Of a stretch of DNA of 64,000 bases, positions 1 through 9,507 are shown piece after piece. Origin of the DNA: Candidatus Pelagisphaera phototrophica. Lineage in GTDB: Bacteria > Verrucomicrobiota > Verrucomicrobiia > Opitutales > Opitutaceae. The stretch lies in NCBI RefSeq assembly GCF_014529625.1, contig NZ_CP076039.1, positions 930,001 to 994,000 of the forward strand, in the 5' to 3' direction. Within the stretch, counting starts at the first letter, position 1; every line of letters starts with the position of its first letter. The notes under the pieces are model-generated. The model ran no database searches, was not told the DNA's origin, and was given only the letters and a program-made list of their open reading frames with translations. The position numbers were made by a program, and so were the translations under genes.

Positions 1-887
1 GCGCAATCAAGCAGCTTTTCTACAGGAATATATCCGAAGTCATGCGCAGTAGTTGGATAGGTAGAAGGGGTACCGTGAACGAATGAAAGGCCACCGCCGA
101 GGACTACATTGAAACCCGCTAGCGCTTTTCCTGTTTTATTTGCGACCGCGACAAAGTTCATGTCGTTGGCGTGTATATCGACATCGTTATGCGGTGGGAT
201 GATTACGGTCGTTTTGAACTTTCGAGGGAGGTAGTTCTTTCCTAAGATTGGTTCCTCATCCTGATAGTCATCTTCTGTTGAATGTCGTTTTTCGCCGTCT
301 AGCCAGATTTCTGCATAAGCACGGGTTCTAGGTAGCAAATGCTCTGACAGTTTGGCTGCCCACTCGTAGGCTTCGCGATGAAGTTGGGACTCAACCGGGT
401 TAGAAGAACATAAAACATTGCGGTTCACGTCGCCAGCGGTCGCTATGGAATCGAGCCCGAGATGATTCAACCATTTGTGCATCGGCTTGATTTTCTCCTT
501 CAATACGCCGTGAAATTGGAAAGTCTGGCGATTTGTAATTCGAATACTCTGGTAATCCGAATTTTCTGTAGCGAACTCATCGATACCCAGCCATTGTGCC
601 GGCTTTATGATTCCGCCAGGCAAACGGCAACGAAGCATCACGTTTTTGCGTGGTTCCAGCTTGCGAGCGACGAGATCGGGACGGATGTCGCGATCGTCTT
701 GCGCATACATACCGTGAAAGCGGATGAGTTGAAAGTTATCGCCACGAAAACCGCCGCTAAGTTTGTCCTGCAGGTCATCCGCGATCGTTCCACGTAGAAA
801 ATTGCTGTCGCCTTTGAGGCGTTCGTTATCCGCGAGTTTCCCTTTAACGATGAGCTCTGGACTCTCTTCCTTTTCAGCTTTCTTCAT
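1..887 (-). CDS. cysI: Sulfite reductase hemoprotein beta subunit, 3' end missing
   Basis: Open frame reading leftwards off the window edge; about 295 N-terminal residues are present of a family length near 570. It starts with ATG at 887, 20 bases after the cysJ stop. The translation follows E. coli CysI closely: [43 protein letters not shown] and [10 protein letters not shown] are all present, with [19 protein letters not shown] further on. The protein carries siroheme and a 4Fe-4S cluster and reduces sulfite to sulfide in assimilatory sulfur metabolism, taking electrons from CysJ. The cluster cysteines lie in the missing C-terminal half, so intactness cannot be judged here. Order and spacing imply co-transcription with cysJ. 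Confidence 0.97.
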   Translation of the reverse strand, partial: MKKAEKEESPELIVKGKLADNERLKGDSNFLRGTIADDLQDKLSGGFRGDNFQLIRFHGMYAQDDRDIRPDLVARKLEPRKNVMLRCRLPGGIIKPAQWLGIDEFATENSDYQSIRITNRQTFQFHGVLKEKIKPMHKWLNHLGLDSIATAGDVNRNVLCSSNPVESQLHREAYEWAAKLSEHLLPRTRAYAEIWLDGEKRHSTEDDYQDEEPILGKNYLPRKFKTTVIIPPHNDVDIHANDMNFVAVANKTGKALAGFNVVLGGGLSFVHGTPSTYPTTAHDFGYIPVEKLLDC

Positions 888-907
888 TGTTTCTAGGTCG
901 TAATGTG

Positions 908-2689
908 TTAATAGACGTCGCGTTGATAGCGATTTGCTTCGCGCAGCTCATTTAGGTATTCGACGGCATCATCCTCATCTTTTTTGCCCTGCTCTTTGAT
1001 CACATCGAGGATTGCTTTTTCGACATCTTTGGCCATCCGTGAGGCATCGCCGCACACATAGATATGAGCACCTTTCTGGAGCCATTCCCAAAACTGCCGT
1101 GCATTTTCTCGGATCTTGTCTTGAACGTAAATTTTCTCTTCCCCGTCGCGTGACCACGCCAAAGAAAATTCGTGCAACAAACCTTGATCTCGGTATTCTA
1201 TCCAATCGGTTTGGTAGAGGAAGTCGCCACGGAAATAACGGTTACCGAAGAATAACCAGTTTTTGCCTTGTGCGTTTTCAGCCCGGCGTTGCTGCATGAA
1301 GGCTCTGAAAGGTGCGATACCAGTGCCCGGGCCAATCATTATTAAGGGAGTATCATTATTTTGCGGCAGTCGGAAGTGGGGATTGGGCTCTACGAATACC
1401 TCAATTTCATCGCCTTCCTCGAGTCGACTGCAGAGGAGTCCTGAAGCGCTACCGCTGTGCTTTTTTTTATCGTGTTCGATGTCCACACGGGCAACGCAAA
1501 GGTGAACTTCCTCGCCCACTTCCTCTTGTGAAGAAGCGATTGAATATAAGCGAGGGGTGAGTGGCTTGAGGCCATCAAACAATCGCTGTGCATCCAATTC
1601 TTGGGGATAGTCGCGCATCAAACCGACAACTGGGGTCCAGGCCTGATAGCTTGCGAGCTTCTCTTTGTTGCCTATTAAAGCACTTAGATCCGTGCTATCC
1701 GCGGTGCTTGCATAATCGGAAATGAACTTAGGAGTGAGTTGGTTGAGGTCGGTTTGAAATGTAAGGGCCTGACGGATGCTGATAGCTCCCTGACTTGCCT
1801 CGATGTTCTCATCTCCCGAGAGACCGTTCAGCTCCAATACCTCATTGACAACCTCAGCGGTATTGCTCGTAAGCACACCCAGTGAGTCTCCCGCTTGGTA
1901 TCTAAGGCCCGAGCCATCAAGATCGATTTCGACGTGGTTTACTATGCGAGTCGCATCGTCAGTCACGAGAGGAAGACTGTCCAACAAATTGGCGGTGAAA
2001 GGGTTTTCTTTGTTGAAGGCACTTGTAACAACAGCTTCTTCAGCTTGTACGGCAAGCGGAATAGAATTGCCTCCTGCGACCTCCTTCAACTTAGCAACGG
2101 TGTTTTCGATCCATGCATCTGTGACCGCTTGGTAATCGACATCGGCATCAACTCTGTCGAGCAGCCGATTGCCACCGAGCTCGCCTAATTTTGTATCAAA
2201 GTCGATGCCGCATTGGCAAAACTGTGGATAAGAGCTGTCTCCTAGTGCAACGACTGCAAAGCTGAGCCCATCAAGCTTTGGAGCTTTTTTGCTAAACAAA
2301 TAGCTGTGTAAAGGCACCCCTTCTTCGGGGGGCTCCCCGTCGCCTTGGGTTGAGGTGGCGATGATCACGATGTCTTCCTTGGGGAGCTGGCGAGCCTTGT
2401 AGCTGCCCGCACTAACTAGATTTACTTCGAGTGACTCGGCTTCGAGCTTTCCGACCAGTTTCTTAGCAACTCCTGCCGCATTGCCGGAAGCAGAGGCTGA
2501 TATGACTGTGATATGCCGCTTTTGTGCTGCCATGGATGAGACGCCGTTCAGCGAAGTAGCAGCATTTGCTTTTCGCTGACTCTCTGCCCAAAGGTAGCCA
2601 GCCAAAAAGGCTTGCTGCTCCTGCGTCAAAGTCGACAATTTTACGGTTAATTCCGACGGTATCGGCGGATCGAAGGGTGAGTCACTCAT
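908..2689 (-). CDS. cysJ: Sulfite reductase flavoprotein alpha subunit
   Basis: 593 residues, full length for CysJ. It supplies NADPH electrons to CysI. After a short N-terminal extension with [19 protein letters not shown] comes a flavodoxin-like FMN domain (about 55-205, with [13 protein letters not shown]). Next are a connecting and FAD domain (RLYSIASS near 380) and the NADPH-binding FNR module ([35 protein letters not shown]), ending in RYQRDVY as in the E. coli protein. ATG at 2689 is preceded by no strong Shine-Dalgarno. cysI follows after 20 bases, so the pair forms a cysJI operon. cysH is not in the window and may lie beyond the left edge. Confidence 0.97.
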   Translation of the reverse strand: MSDSPFDPPIPSELTVKLSTLTQEQQAFLAGYLWAESQRKANAATSLNGVSSMAAQKRHITVISASASGNAAGVAKKLVGKLEAESLEVNLVSAGSYKARQLPKEDIVIIATSTQGDGEPPEEGVPLHSYLFSKKAPKLDGLSFAVVALGDSSYPQFCQCGIDFDTKLGELGGNRLLDRVDADVDYQAVTDAWIENTVAKLKEVAGGNSIPLAVQAEEAVVTSAFNKENPFTANLLDSLPLVTDDATRIVNHVEIDLDGSGLRYQAGDSLGVLTSNTAEVVNEVLELNGLSGDENIEASQGAISIRQALTFQTDLNQLTPKFISDYASTADSTDLSALIGNKEKLASYQAWTPVVGLMRDYPQELDAQRLFDGLKPLTPRLYSIASSQEEVGEEVHLCVARVDIEHDKKKHSGSASGLLCSRLEEGDEIEVFVEPNPHFRLPQNNDTPLIMIGPGTGIAPFRAFMQQRRAENAQGKNWLFFGNRYFRGDFLYQTDWIEYRDQGLLHEFSLAWSRDGEEKIYVQDKIRENARQFWEWLQKGAHIYVCGDASRMAKDVEKAILDVIKEQGKKDEDDAVEYLNELREANRYQRDVY

Positions 2690-3213
2690 GGAAATCTTAT
2701 TGGCCGGGAAATAATGATAATAACGGCGGTTTCGTTGCGATTACATTTAAGCTGATGCCAAGGCTAATCATTAAAAAAAAGCTAGCAAGGGTTTTAAATT
2801 AGTAAATCAGATTATTGTAATAAGTCTTATCTAAATAATCGATTTAGAGATATGGGAATTAGGATGGTGCCAAGAGTTAAGTAATGACGCCTTTCCATGT
2901 TTGGGATAAAGATTCACTTTACTTTAATTGGGCGGATAAGGGTCGACTGATGGGATGACGTTTTACAAGTGTATGTGACTCGCCGCTATTGGTTGCAGCT
3001 CAAAATGGAGATCGACCACGATTAGTGCATCCACTGCACTTGGTCTACCGAATTAACGCGGGGTGACTGTATCAATAAAGTTCCCCGCCTTTTTCACGAT
3101 GAGGACTGCTTCGTTGAATCGAGCGGGTTGAGTGGGCCAGAGAACGAGTTCCCTCGAATTGTGCCTCGTTTTTCATTGAACCCTCGTATTGGGAAACCAA
3201 GTGTCGGCAGCTC
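2690..3213. other. Intergenic region between divergent cysJ and purO-like genes
   Basis: About 520 bases without a convincing gene. The half nearest cysJ is AT-rich and should hold the cysJI promoter, but I found no clear -35/-10 pair. The one distinct structure is a hairpin at 3014-3045: GACCA, an unpaired CGATT, then AGTGCA-TCCAC-TGCACT and TGGTC. It has no T-run after it, so it is not a simple terminator; its role is unknown. A short minus-strand frame at 3072-3266 overlaps the next gene and was not accepted. Confidence 0.5.
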
Positions 3214-3942
3214 ATGACTCCCTTAGAAATCGCTTCCGAAACACTCGATAGACATATCGCCGGCAACCCCTATCCAGGGCGGGGTTTGATTATTGGGAAA
3301 TCGCTGGGCGATTCCCACTGGCAGCAGGTTTACTTTATCATGGGGAGAAGCCCAAACAGTCGCAATCGGCAGTTCGCTGCAGAAGCGAGTGTCCTAGAGA
3401 CCCGTCCGTTTGATGAGTCGAAGGTGGAGGACCCATCGCTCATTATCTATGAGGCCATGCTTGAGTATCGGAAAGCGTTTATGGTGAGTAATGGTGAGCA
3501 AACGCGAACGCTTCATGATGGCTGGTCCAATGGACAATCGATGAAAGAGGCCCTGAGCCAGCGAGAACGCGAGCCTGACGCACCCAACTACACCCCTAGA
3601 ATTACGGGTATGCTCGATTTCTCAAATGGATCGCCTGAAATCGGATTGAGCATCCTGAAAGCAAATAAGACGAATTCGGAATACACAGATCGGCATTACT
3701 TTTACCCGAGTCCGCCGTCTGCTGGGATCGGGTATGGACTGACCACATACATGGGTGATGGAAATCCGCTACCAACGTTTGTCGGAGATCCGCTTTTGTT
3801 TCCTATCGGGGCGACTCCGGAGGATACCTTGGATCGGTATTGGGATGCTCTGAACGAGGATAATCGAATCTCGATCTCGGTCAAAGAGATCGCGGTAGAC
3901 GGGTCGACCTCAAGAATAGTTATTCGCAACAAGTACGTTTAG
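3214..3942 (+). CDS. purO: IMP cyclohydrolase, PurO-type (IMP_cyclohyd family)
   Basis: 242 residues. The N-terminal stretch with NPYPGRGLIIGKSLGD and VYFIMGRSPNSRNRQF is the hallmark of the IMP_cyclohyd family. Archaeal PurO, its founding member, closes FAICAR to IMP in the last step of purine synthesis. TPRITGMLDF and GIGYGLTTYMGDGNPLPTF are also family-like. The usual bacterial enzyme is the C-terminal half of PurH, so this is an alternative or additional enzyme. purC and purL occur elsewhere in the window, but this gene stands alone. The start at 3214 lacks an obvious ribosome-binding site; no better in-frame ATG lies upstream. Family assignment is strong, function inferred. Confidence 0.8.
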   Translation: MTPLEIASETLDRHIAGNPYPGRGLIIGKSLGDSHWQQVYFIMGRSPNSRNRQFAAEASVLETRPFDESKVEDPSLIIYEAMLEYRKAFMVSNGEQTRTLHDGWSNGQSMKEALSQREREPDAPNYTPRITGMLDFSNGSPEIGLSILKANKTNSEYTDRHYFYPSPPSAGIGYGLTTYMGDGNPLPTFVGDPLLFPIGATPEDTLDRYWDALNEDNRISISVKEIAVDGSTSRIVIRNKYV

Positions 3943-4091
3943 AGAGAGGTATCCCGAATTCTCAACTCGCTTTAGATCGAAATAATTTATCTCAAAACGT
4001 ATCCAATACTTTGGGTTGAATAGGTTTTTCCATTTTGATCGGTAGACCACAAACTCCGAGTTTTTGTTTTTCAGATGGGAGTCTGGCCTTC

Positions 4092-5009
4092 CTATTCGAT
4101 TTCGAAATCGGCAATACCGTGTGATTCCGCGTTTCGGGATGCATATTCCGCTGCCAGTCGAACGGTTTCCACTATGCCTGTTTCGGGATGGTTGACAATT
4201 CCGTTTAGCAAGGTTGCAAAGAATACGTCGCCGCAGCCTATGGGAGAGACGCATTTGGTGAGTCTAGGCTGAATACTGACGCAAGATTCATTTTTGATTT
4301 TGATCCAAATCGGGTTCTCTCCATCGGTAATGATCCATTGAGGACAGTCGCACGTGGCCTCGATTTGGTCCAATAGTGAATCTGTGGGCGAATCGCTTAC
4401 ATCATGGTCGAAGAACATTTCCAGTTCATCCCGATTGATCTTCGCTAAAGCAGGGGATTGCTGGACGAAACCTTTGAGTCCTGGGCCATAGGTGTCTACT
4501 GCCAATTCGACGAATTCTTCTCTTCGGCTGAGCCAATCTCTAAGAGGGTCCCAAGTCTCAGAGTCCCAATTGGGAAAGACGCCGCAAACCGCTAATAGAT
4601 AGGGCCTGTCTAGTTTAGACAGGTATTCAACGCAATCGTGCACGGCTCGTTTGGAAACCTGGCAGTCTAACCCGAGGATGGAGATTTCTTTGCTCCCAGG
4701 TGATCGAATGATCGAACCGGATCGCGTCACGCAGTCAGTTGTGAACGCCTGGAATGGAATGTTTTCCGCTTCAAGCGATTTTGTGCACGACGGCCCGAAC
4801 GATCCGCCTGGAAAACAGACTGCAGTTGTTTCGGCATCGAGGTGTTGAAGCATCTTAGAGACGTTTATTCCTTTTCCTCCCACTTGAAAACGTTCTTTGG
4901 TAGCTCTGCTTGTTTTGCCCGGTCCACAATCGCCCACGTAGTAGGTTGTCTCCGCTACGAGGTTGGCTGTGAGCGTTACGATTGGCATTTTTGAATGGGA
5001 GAGGCTCAT
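4092..5009 (-). CDS. PfkB-family sugar-phosphate kinase (1-phosphofructokinase-like)
   Basis: 305 residues of the ribokinase/PfkB fold. FQVGGKGINVSKMLQHL is the first PfkB signature, in the form typical of 1-phosphofructokinase/tagatose-6-phosphate kinase. Near the C-terminus SPIGCGDVFFATLLNG replaces the usual GAGD anion-hole motif with GCGD but keeps the catalytic aspartate. The probable reaction is ATP-dependent phosphorylation of a hexose phosphate; substrate cannot be fixed from sequence. The listed ATG (5009) precedes a second in-frame ATG at 4988 (MPIVTLTANLV) that fits the family N-terminus better. The gene is divergent from the DNA glycosylase gene with about 40 bases between starts. 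No PTS genes are adjacent. Confidence 0.8.
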   Translation of the reverse strand: MSLSHSKMPIVTLTANLVAETTYYVGDCGPGKTSRATKERFQVGGKGINVSKMLQHLDAETTAVCFPGGSFGPSCTKSLEAENIPFQAFTTDCVTRSGSIIRSPGSKEISILGLDCQVSKRAVHDCVEYLSKLDRPYLLAVCGVFPNWDSETWDPLRDWLSRREEFVELAVDTYGPGLKGFVQQSPALAKINRDELEMFFDHDVSDSPTDSLLDQIEATCDCPQWIITDGENPIWIKIKNESCVSIQPRLTKCVSPIGCGDVFFATLLNGIVNHPETGIVETVRLAAEYASRNAESHGIADFEIE

Positions 5010-5047
5010 TGTGGCAAAATCTATTTGAGAAAGGGAAAGGAATTAGA

Positions 5048-5581
5048 ATGGTGGCCAAGATGAGAAAGCTTGTCGAAGCAGATTTTAATTCACGTGATAC
5101 CCTGATGTTGGCCCGGGGACTATTGGGGAAACATCTCGTAATTCGCTCGGAGGACCGAGAGCTTTCTCATATAATCACGGAAGTCGAAGCCTATGACGGA
5201 CCGGAGGACTTGGCCTGCCACGCTAGCAAAGGCAGAACGCTTCGCACCGAGCCTCTTTTTGGGTCTCCAGGGTGCTGGTATGTCTACCTCTGCTATGGGA
5301 TGCATGAGATGCTCAACTTAGTCACAGGCCCGGTTGACTATCCGGCGGCGATCTTGATCCGAGGACTGGACGCGGTTTCGGGCCCTGGCAGGCTGACCAA
5401 GCGATTGGGAGTGGGTCGCCGTTTCAACTCGATGCCGGCGAACACTGAAACCGGAATGTGGCTTGTGGACCGAGGACTTCCGGTTGAAGAGGCCAGCGTC
5501 CGGGCGACTCCCCGAATTGGCGTTGACTACGCGGGAGAGGATTGGGCGAATCGGCCCTATCGGTTTGTTCTAGAACATTAG
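5048..5581 (+). CDS. 3-methyladenine DNA glycosylase (AAG/MPG family)
   Basis: About 177 residues from ATG at 5048, which follows an AAAGGGAAAGGA ribosome-binding site; the upstream ATG at 4982 would overlap the divergent kinase gene and is less likely. The protein removes alkylated purines to start base-excision repair. Family motifs are LARGLLGKHLV, ITEVEAYDGPEDLACHASKG (catalytic Glu), the WYVYLCYGMHEMLNLVTG strand and AAILIRG, then GPGRLTKRLGV. Length is normal for bacterial AAG-like enzymes. The stop overlaps the end of the convergent DUF3108 gene by four bases. The family is clear. Confidence 0.93.
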   Translation: MVAKMRKLVEADFNSRDTLMLARGLLGKHLVIRSEDRELSHIITEVEAYDGPEDLACHASKGRTLRTEPLFGSPGCWYVYLCYGMHEMLNLVTGPVDYPAAILIRGLDAVSGPGRLTKRLGVGRRFNSMPANTETGMWLVDRGLPVEEASVRATPRIGVDYAGEDWANRPYRFVLEH

Positions 5582-6501
5582 TTCGAGCTAGACTGAGCCA
5601 AGATCGGGATATCGTTTAATGTGAACGCCTCGAGCCGCATGGATGCGGTACCGATGGACGTTTTAACGTCGAGTCGTAAGGGAATGCGGCGATCGTCGGC
5701 AGATACCCAAACAGCCATTTTACCTCCCTCTCTGAAGATCTTGCTCTGAGGATAGGCGGATACCGGCTCCACGCGAAAGGCCTTGATCTTCCCAAATTGG
5801 GTGGTGATGGTTTCGGTTCCTTTAGCTTCCATTTCAATCAGGTAGAAGCGGCCGTTCGAGCTGATGAAAAGTGGATAAATACTCCCTTTCTCCAGTTTCC
5901 ATCCACGAATTTGGAGAATGGCAGAGGAGTAGTCAAGGGGTGCCGCGTAGGGTAAATCTTTGATCTGGTTCTTTTCCGGTCTCAGTTTATCTACGTGATT
6001 CATTTTCCCGGTCTCAAAGTTGAAACGGGTGATGGTTTCCTTTTCGTTGGATTGGCCCTCGTCGGTGACTCTGTTTTCGAGAATTCGTCCCTCCGTCGAA
6101 TCAAGAAGGGTATAGCCCTTAAGCATGAGGGGAAAGACGGCCTTTATGAGACCTGTTGTGCGGGCTTCCGTTTTTACCTCCAGTAACGAAGGGTTTGAAT
6201 GGTTAGGGTCTTCGGTAGAAATTACGATTTCCGCTACCTTTCGAAAAATTCCCCATTGTCCTCGAAACTGGAAGCGCTCCCCTGTATTGAATCCGTCGGA
6301 AGTTTTTTTTGAGTCAGGAAACTCGCGTTCGGGCCAAACGATTTCCTTTGGCAGTTTGGCTTCTGTGTCTTCCCTGATCTCGTTCGGGTTGATTGCGAAT
6401 GAACTGGTGGAGAAAACCGATAGTAGGAGACACGCAATGAACCCGCATTTTGCATTCAAATGAGGTTTAAGGAGCGAAATTTGGAATCTTCTCTCAAGCA
6501 T
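5578..6501 (-). CDS. Exported DUF3108 domain protein
   Basis: 307 residues. The N-terminus is basic followed by a hydrophobic run (CGFIACLLLSVFSTSSFA), a plausible signal peptide cut before INPNE. The mature part from GERFQFRGQWGIFRK to MRLEAF matches the DUF3108 beta-rich fold: repeated strands, KAFRVEP and ADDRRIPLRL near the end. Such proteins are periplasmic or outer-membrane associated, with no assigned biochemical function. The gene is convergent with the glycosylase gene (4-base overlap) and lies 70 bases downstream of the exonuclease-ligase fusion on the same strand, so the two may share a transcript. Confidence 0.78.
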   Translation of the reverse strand: MLERRFQISLLKPHLNAKCGFIACLLLSVFSTSSFAINPNEIREDTEAKLPKEIVWPEREFPDSKKTSDGFNTGERFQFRGQWGIFRKVAEIVISTEDPNHSNPSLLEVKTEARTTGLIKAVFPLMLKGYTLLDSTEGRILENRVTDEGQSNEKETITRFNFETGKMNHVDKLRPEKNQIKDLPYAAPLDYSSAILQIRGWKLEKGSIYPLFISSNGRFYLIEMEAKGTETITTQFGKIKAFRVEPVSAYPQSKIFREGGKMAVWVSADDRRIPLRLDVKTSIGTASMRLEAFTLNDIPILAQSSSN

Positions 6502-6572
6502 CGAGACTTATTGGATCGACTAGGTTTGTCGTGAATGAAGTTTCTGATCAATGCTGGAAACAGCGATATCGC

Positions 6573-8843
6573 TTATTTCAGCGAATACCAGGAAGGTTGC
6601 AAAGACAACGGATCATACCTTTTAGTTGCATCCTTTATAATCAAACCGTCATTTCCTCGATTTTGGGAGTCTCGGAGCAGTGATGGCAGCTTATCTGTGG
6701 AATCGACTTTCTGGACAGGAGAGATCCGGAGCCGGAGATTCACGGAAAAGGTGTCTAGCTCCCGCCTTCGACGGTTTAGAGGAAGGTCGAGAAGGGTGTC
6801 CCCATTGCACCAAAAAAGATCGAACAACCAGAGAAGTGTATCGACATCCTCCCCGATGAAAAGATCCTCGACCGGCCGGTTCAGGCGCATTTCCAAGTCG
6901 CTGTAAGGAAGCGGGCGCTCTTTTTTCCACGCAACCAGTGTGCCGTCTGCAATATAGTCCTGTGGGATCAAACGGGCTGATTCGGCAATCTCAGGAAACT
7001 GGTGGGTGATGCGCTTTCCCTCTGCGTCGAATAGCTCGACTCGATCGTCCACTTTATGGATTTGGCACCGTAGCCCATCGTGAAGCTCCTCGACCCAAAT
7101 CGGCGACTGAAACTGGGATAGAAACTCGAAGTCCATATCCTCCTTTGCCGGCTTTTCCAGTTTCAGAGGAAAGAACAGTTGCAAAGGGATGTAGTCGAGC
7201 ATGCGGTCGATCGTCGCGTTCGCAACGCGATTGAGGTCGGCACAGCGTAGATTGGCTCGCCGAACCGCTTCGATGGGTGCTTCGAACCGCTTGGCCAAGC
7301 CCTCCTCTATGACGGACTCTTCGATGGCATTTCCCCGGTTGGAGAGCACGAGGTCAGAAAGCGATTTTCCCTCCCGAGGATCTAGTTTTCGATAGGCTTC
7401 GGACAGAAGGGAATGCTGAAAAACGGGGTTGGGCGACTTCTCCAAAGTATCGAAGAGAACGCGAAAATTTTCGAGTGTCTGCCCGATTTGCGGGTTTGGG
7501 TTGAGGAGTGATAGTAAGGCGGCCCAGGGATCGGCCTCGTGTTGGCGGACCCGTTTGTAGTCGGTCTCGTTTGCGTTCGCGGCGAAGAGGATTGCCTGGC
7601 GATTGGTTTTGGTGGTGATGGTGAGGCTCCGCTGGGAGGCCCGGGCAAATGCGTGTCCAGACAGGAGTAGGGCGGCGATGGCAACATCCGTTGGGCCAAG
7701 ATTGGCAAAATACTCACTGACGATTTCTACCTTTCGCGTGTGGCTCTCGGCTTTGACGGCATTTTCTTTTGCATTGGTAAAGCTCGAGATCGAATGCGGC
7801 GATACATTGGGGTGGCTCTCGGGCTCAGAGGTGCGGGGTTTCGACTTTGGAGGTGGATTGATTGGCAACTCCAACCCCAGCTGGTTCTGGGCACCCAATT
7901 CGAGGGCATTGATACCGCGATCCCGCAAGGTCTGGGCAAACTCCTGGGCGAAACCGTGAGTTGTGTAGACGATCTTTGGGTCCACACGAGCGACGAATTC
8001 GAGCAAATCCAGAAAGTCCGCGTGGTCCGAAAGGGGAAAGGCCCGATCGGAGCCTTTAGAGTGGTGGCGATATGAGTCCAGAGCCCAGCCCGAAAGCATC
8101 GCGGTACGGTGGTTGCGGATTCCGGTTAGCCATTTCGAGTCTTTTGGAAGAGGAGGCGAGATAACGACGCATTCTTTAGCCTTTTCATATCTGAATTCTG
8201 AGTACGCAGGAAACGTAAAACCGATTTCCTCGCATGCCTGAGTCATCTTCAGTACTTGTGGATGCAGGAGGATTTTCAGACCACTGCCTTCAAGGCATTT
8301 CAACGCCTCTTGAGCTTTTCCCAGGCTGTATCCGAAAAGCACGGGAACGTGATCATCATCTATCGTTTCATGGCAGAATTGCAGGATCTCCTTCTTGACC
8401 TCGGAAATAGGTGGAAAAGCGTATTTAGGAACGCCATACGTAGTTTCAATAATCAATGTATCTGTTTTGGGTACGATGCACGCCTCTGCGGTTAGATTGG
8501 GCCCAAGCTTAAAGTCGCCCGTATAGAGGAGCGTCTCACCTTTTTTTTCAAGAAGTAGCATAGACGACCCTGGTATGTGGCCTGCGGGATAGAGCGCTCC
8601 CTTTACATTAGGGCTGATCTCGAAAGGTTCCTGGAATCCATAGGTTTTCCACTTCCGCTTTCCCGGCATGCGGGCTTTCAGTAAGCGGGCAGTTCCTTCT
8701 GAGCAGAGCACCGAAGGGTGATTGCCAAAATGGTCGAAGTGGGCGTGGGAAATGAAAACGTTTGAAGCGGGCTTCCGCGCGTCCAGATGCCAGTCGATTT
8801 CGGGCAGGAAAATCCCGTTCTTTTTCTCAACGACCCAACTCAT
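6573..8843 (-). CDS. Metallo-beta-lactamase exonuclease fused to a DNA-ligase-like domain lacking the catalytic lysine
   Basis: 756 residues. Residues 1-325 form an MBL-fold/beta-CASP nuclease of the ligase-associated exonuclease type: SHAHFDH at 32-38, GHIPGS, LYTGDFKLGP, ETTYG, SDHADF and THGF. A proline-rich linker (about 328-345) leads to an ATP-dependent DNA ligase region: N-terminal helical domain (375-545), then adenylation domain. The nucleophile motif K-x-DG-x-R appears as E586-L587-H588-D589-G590-L-R, so leucine (codon CTT) sits where lysine should be. FDLFWCNGDTLLDLPLNRRR (motif III) and DGLIIKD (motif IV) remain. The protein ends just after motif V (SWYSLK) with no OB domain. Ligase activity is therefore doubtful; the nuclease half looks intact. 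DoxX gene 6 bases upstream. Confidence 0.85.
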   Translation of the reverse strand: MSWVVEKKNGIFLPEIDWHLDARKPASNVFISHAHFDHFGNHPSVLCSEGTARLLKARMPGKRKWKTYGFQEPFEISPNVKGALYPAGHIPGSSMLLLEKKGETLLYTGDFKLGPNLTAEACIVPKTDTLIIETTYGVPKYAFPPISEVKKEILQFCHETIDDDHVPVLFGYSLGKAQEALKCLEGSGLKILLHPQVLKMTQACEEIGFTFPAYSEFRYEKAKECVVISPPLPKDSKWLTGIRNHRTAMLSGWALDSYRHHSKGSDRAFPLSDHADFLDLLEFVARVDPKIVYTTHGFAQEFAQTLRDRGINALELGAQNQLGLELPINPPPKSKPRTSEPESHPNVSPHSISSFTNAKENAVKAESHTRKVEIVSEYFANLGPTDVAIAALLLSGHAFARASQRSLTITTKTNRQAILFAANANETDYKRVRQHEADPWAALLSLLNPNPQIGQTLENFRVLFDTLEKSPNPVFQHSLLSEAYRKLDPREGKSLSDLVLSNRGNAIEESVIEEGLAKRFEAPIEAVRRANLRCADLNRVANATIDRMLDYIPLQLFFPLKLEKPAKEDMDFEFLSQFQSPIWVEELHDGLRCQIHKVDDRVELFDAEGKRITHQFPEIAESARLIPQDYIADGTLVAWKKERPLPYSDLEMRLNRPVEDLFIGEDVDTLLWLFDLFWCNGDTLLDLPLNRRRRELDTFSVNLRLRISPVQKVDSTDKLPSLLRDSQNRGNDGLIIKDATKRYDPLSLQPSWYSLK

Positions 8844-8849
8844 ACTGTG

Positions 8850-9269
8850 CTAGACGCCACGTCGATCGAGGCTGAGTCGTCCAGGACCGATGAATACAAT
8901 TGAAAGTAGAGTAAGGTTGACCTGAGCGTACACTACCATGACGTTGTCGATTTCGGGGCTGTGGATAATTAAATTAGCCAGAGCAAAGCCGACGATGGCG
9001 GAAAGGAGCAGCCCGATTCCCCGGGTGAATATTCCCAGAATGAGGAATAATCCACCGACCGACTGAATCACCACGGATGCGATCCCAAAAACGAGGTGGA
9101 AGTACGTTATCCCGATCAGAGAAACGGCGCTTCCAATTCTTTCCCAGCTGTCTGGACCTTCCGCCCAAAGCGGGAAGCCGTGGTAGGCGATGAGACCGCC
9201 AACTCCAATGCGCAGGATTAAAACACCAAAAAAATCGAATCTGCTTAAGCCAGTAAGGGCAACCTTCAT
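8850..9269 (-). CDS. DoxX-family membrane protein
   Basis: 139 residues with four hydrophobic segments. It contains LRIGVGGLIAYHGFPLWAEG after the first segment and ends in FIGPGRLSLDRR, the typical DoxX tail. These are inner-membrane proteins of uncertain role; some members are linked to redox or thiol stress. The gene lies 6 bases upstream of the exonuclease-ligase gene on the same strand, so they are very probably co-transcribed. The 240 bases upstream of its start hold nothing else recognisable. Confidence 0.85.
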   Translation of the reverse strand: MKVALTGLSRFDFFGVLILRIGVGGLIAYHGFPLWAEGPDSWERIGSAVSLIGITYFHLVFGIASVVIQSVGGLFLILGIFTRGIGLLLSAIVGFALANLIIHSPEIDNVMVVYAQVNLTLLSIVFIGPGRLSLDRRGV

Positions 9270-9507
9270 AGGGAAATCGCTTGTGATTAGTCCGAAGGAT
9301 AGACCAAACCCTCCCGAAAGAGCAATGGATTAAAAGTCCAACGGGTATTTACATTAACAAAAGTAGGTTGCTCTGACGTAGGGGATCGCAATTGACCGCT
9401 TTCGCATTAGGCGAGACGGCTCCTGAGCCAGTACGGCAATTCCGATCTTTTCGCAGATGAAGCAGGTTCGTTTGCGGGTACGATATTGGCCTTAAGCCGG
9501 ATTTCCC

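Noticed and set aside
3072-3266. Minus-strand 64-codon frame before purO
   Set aside because: Overlaps the purO start region and lacks protein-like composition.
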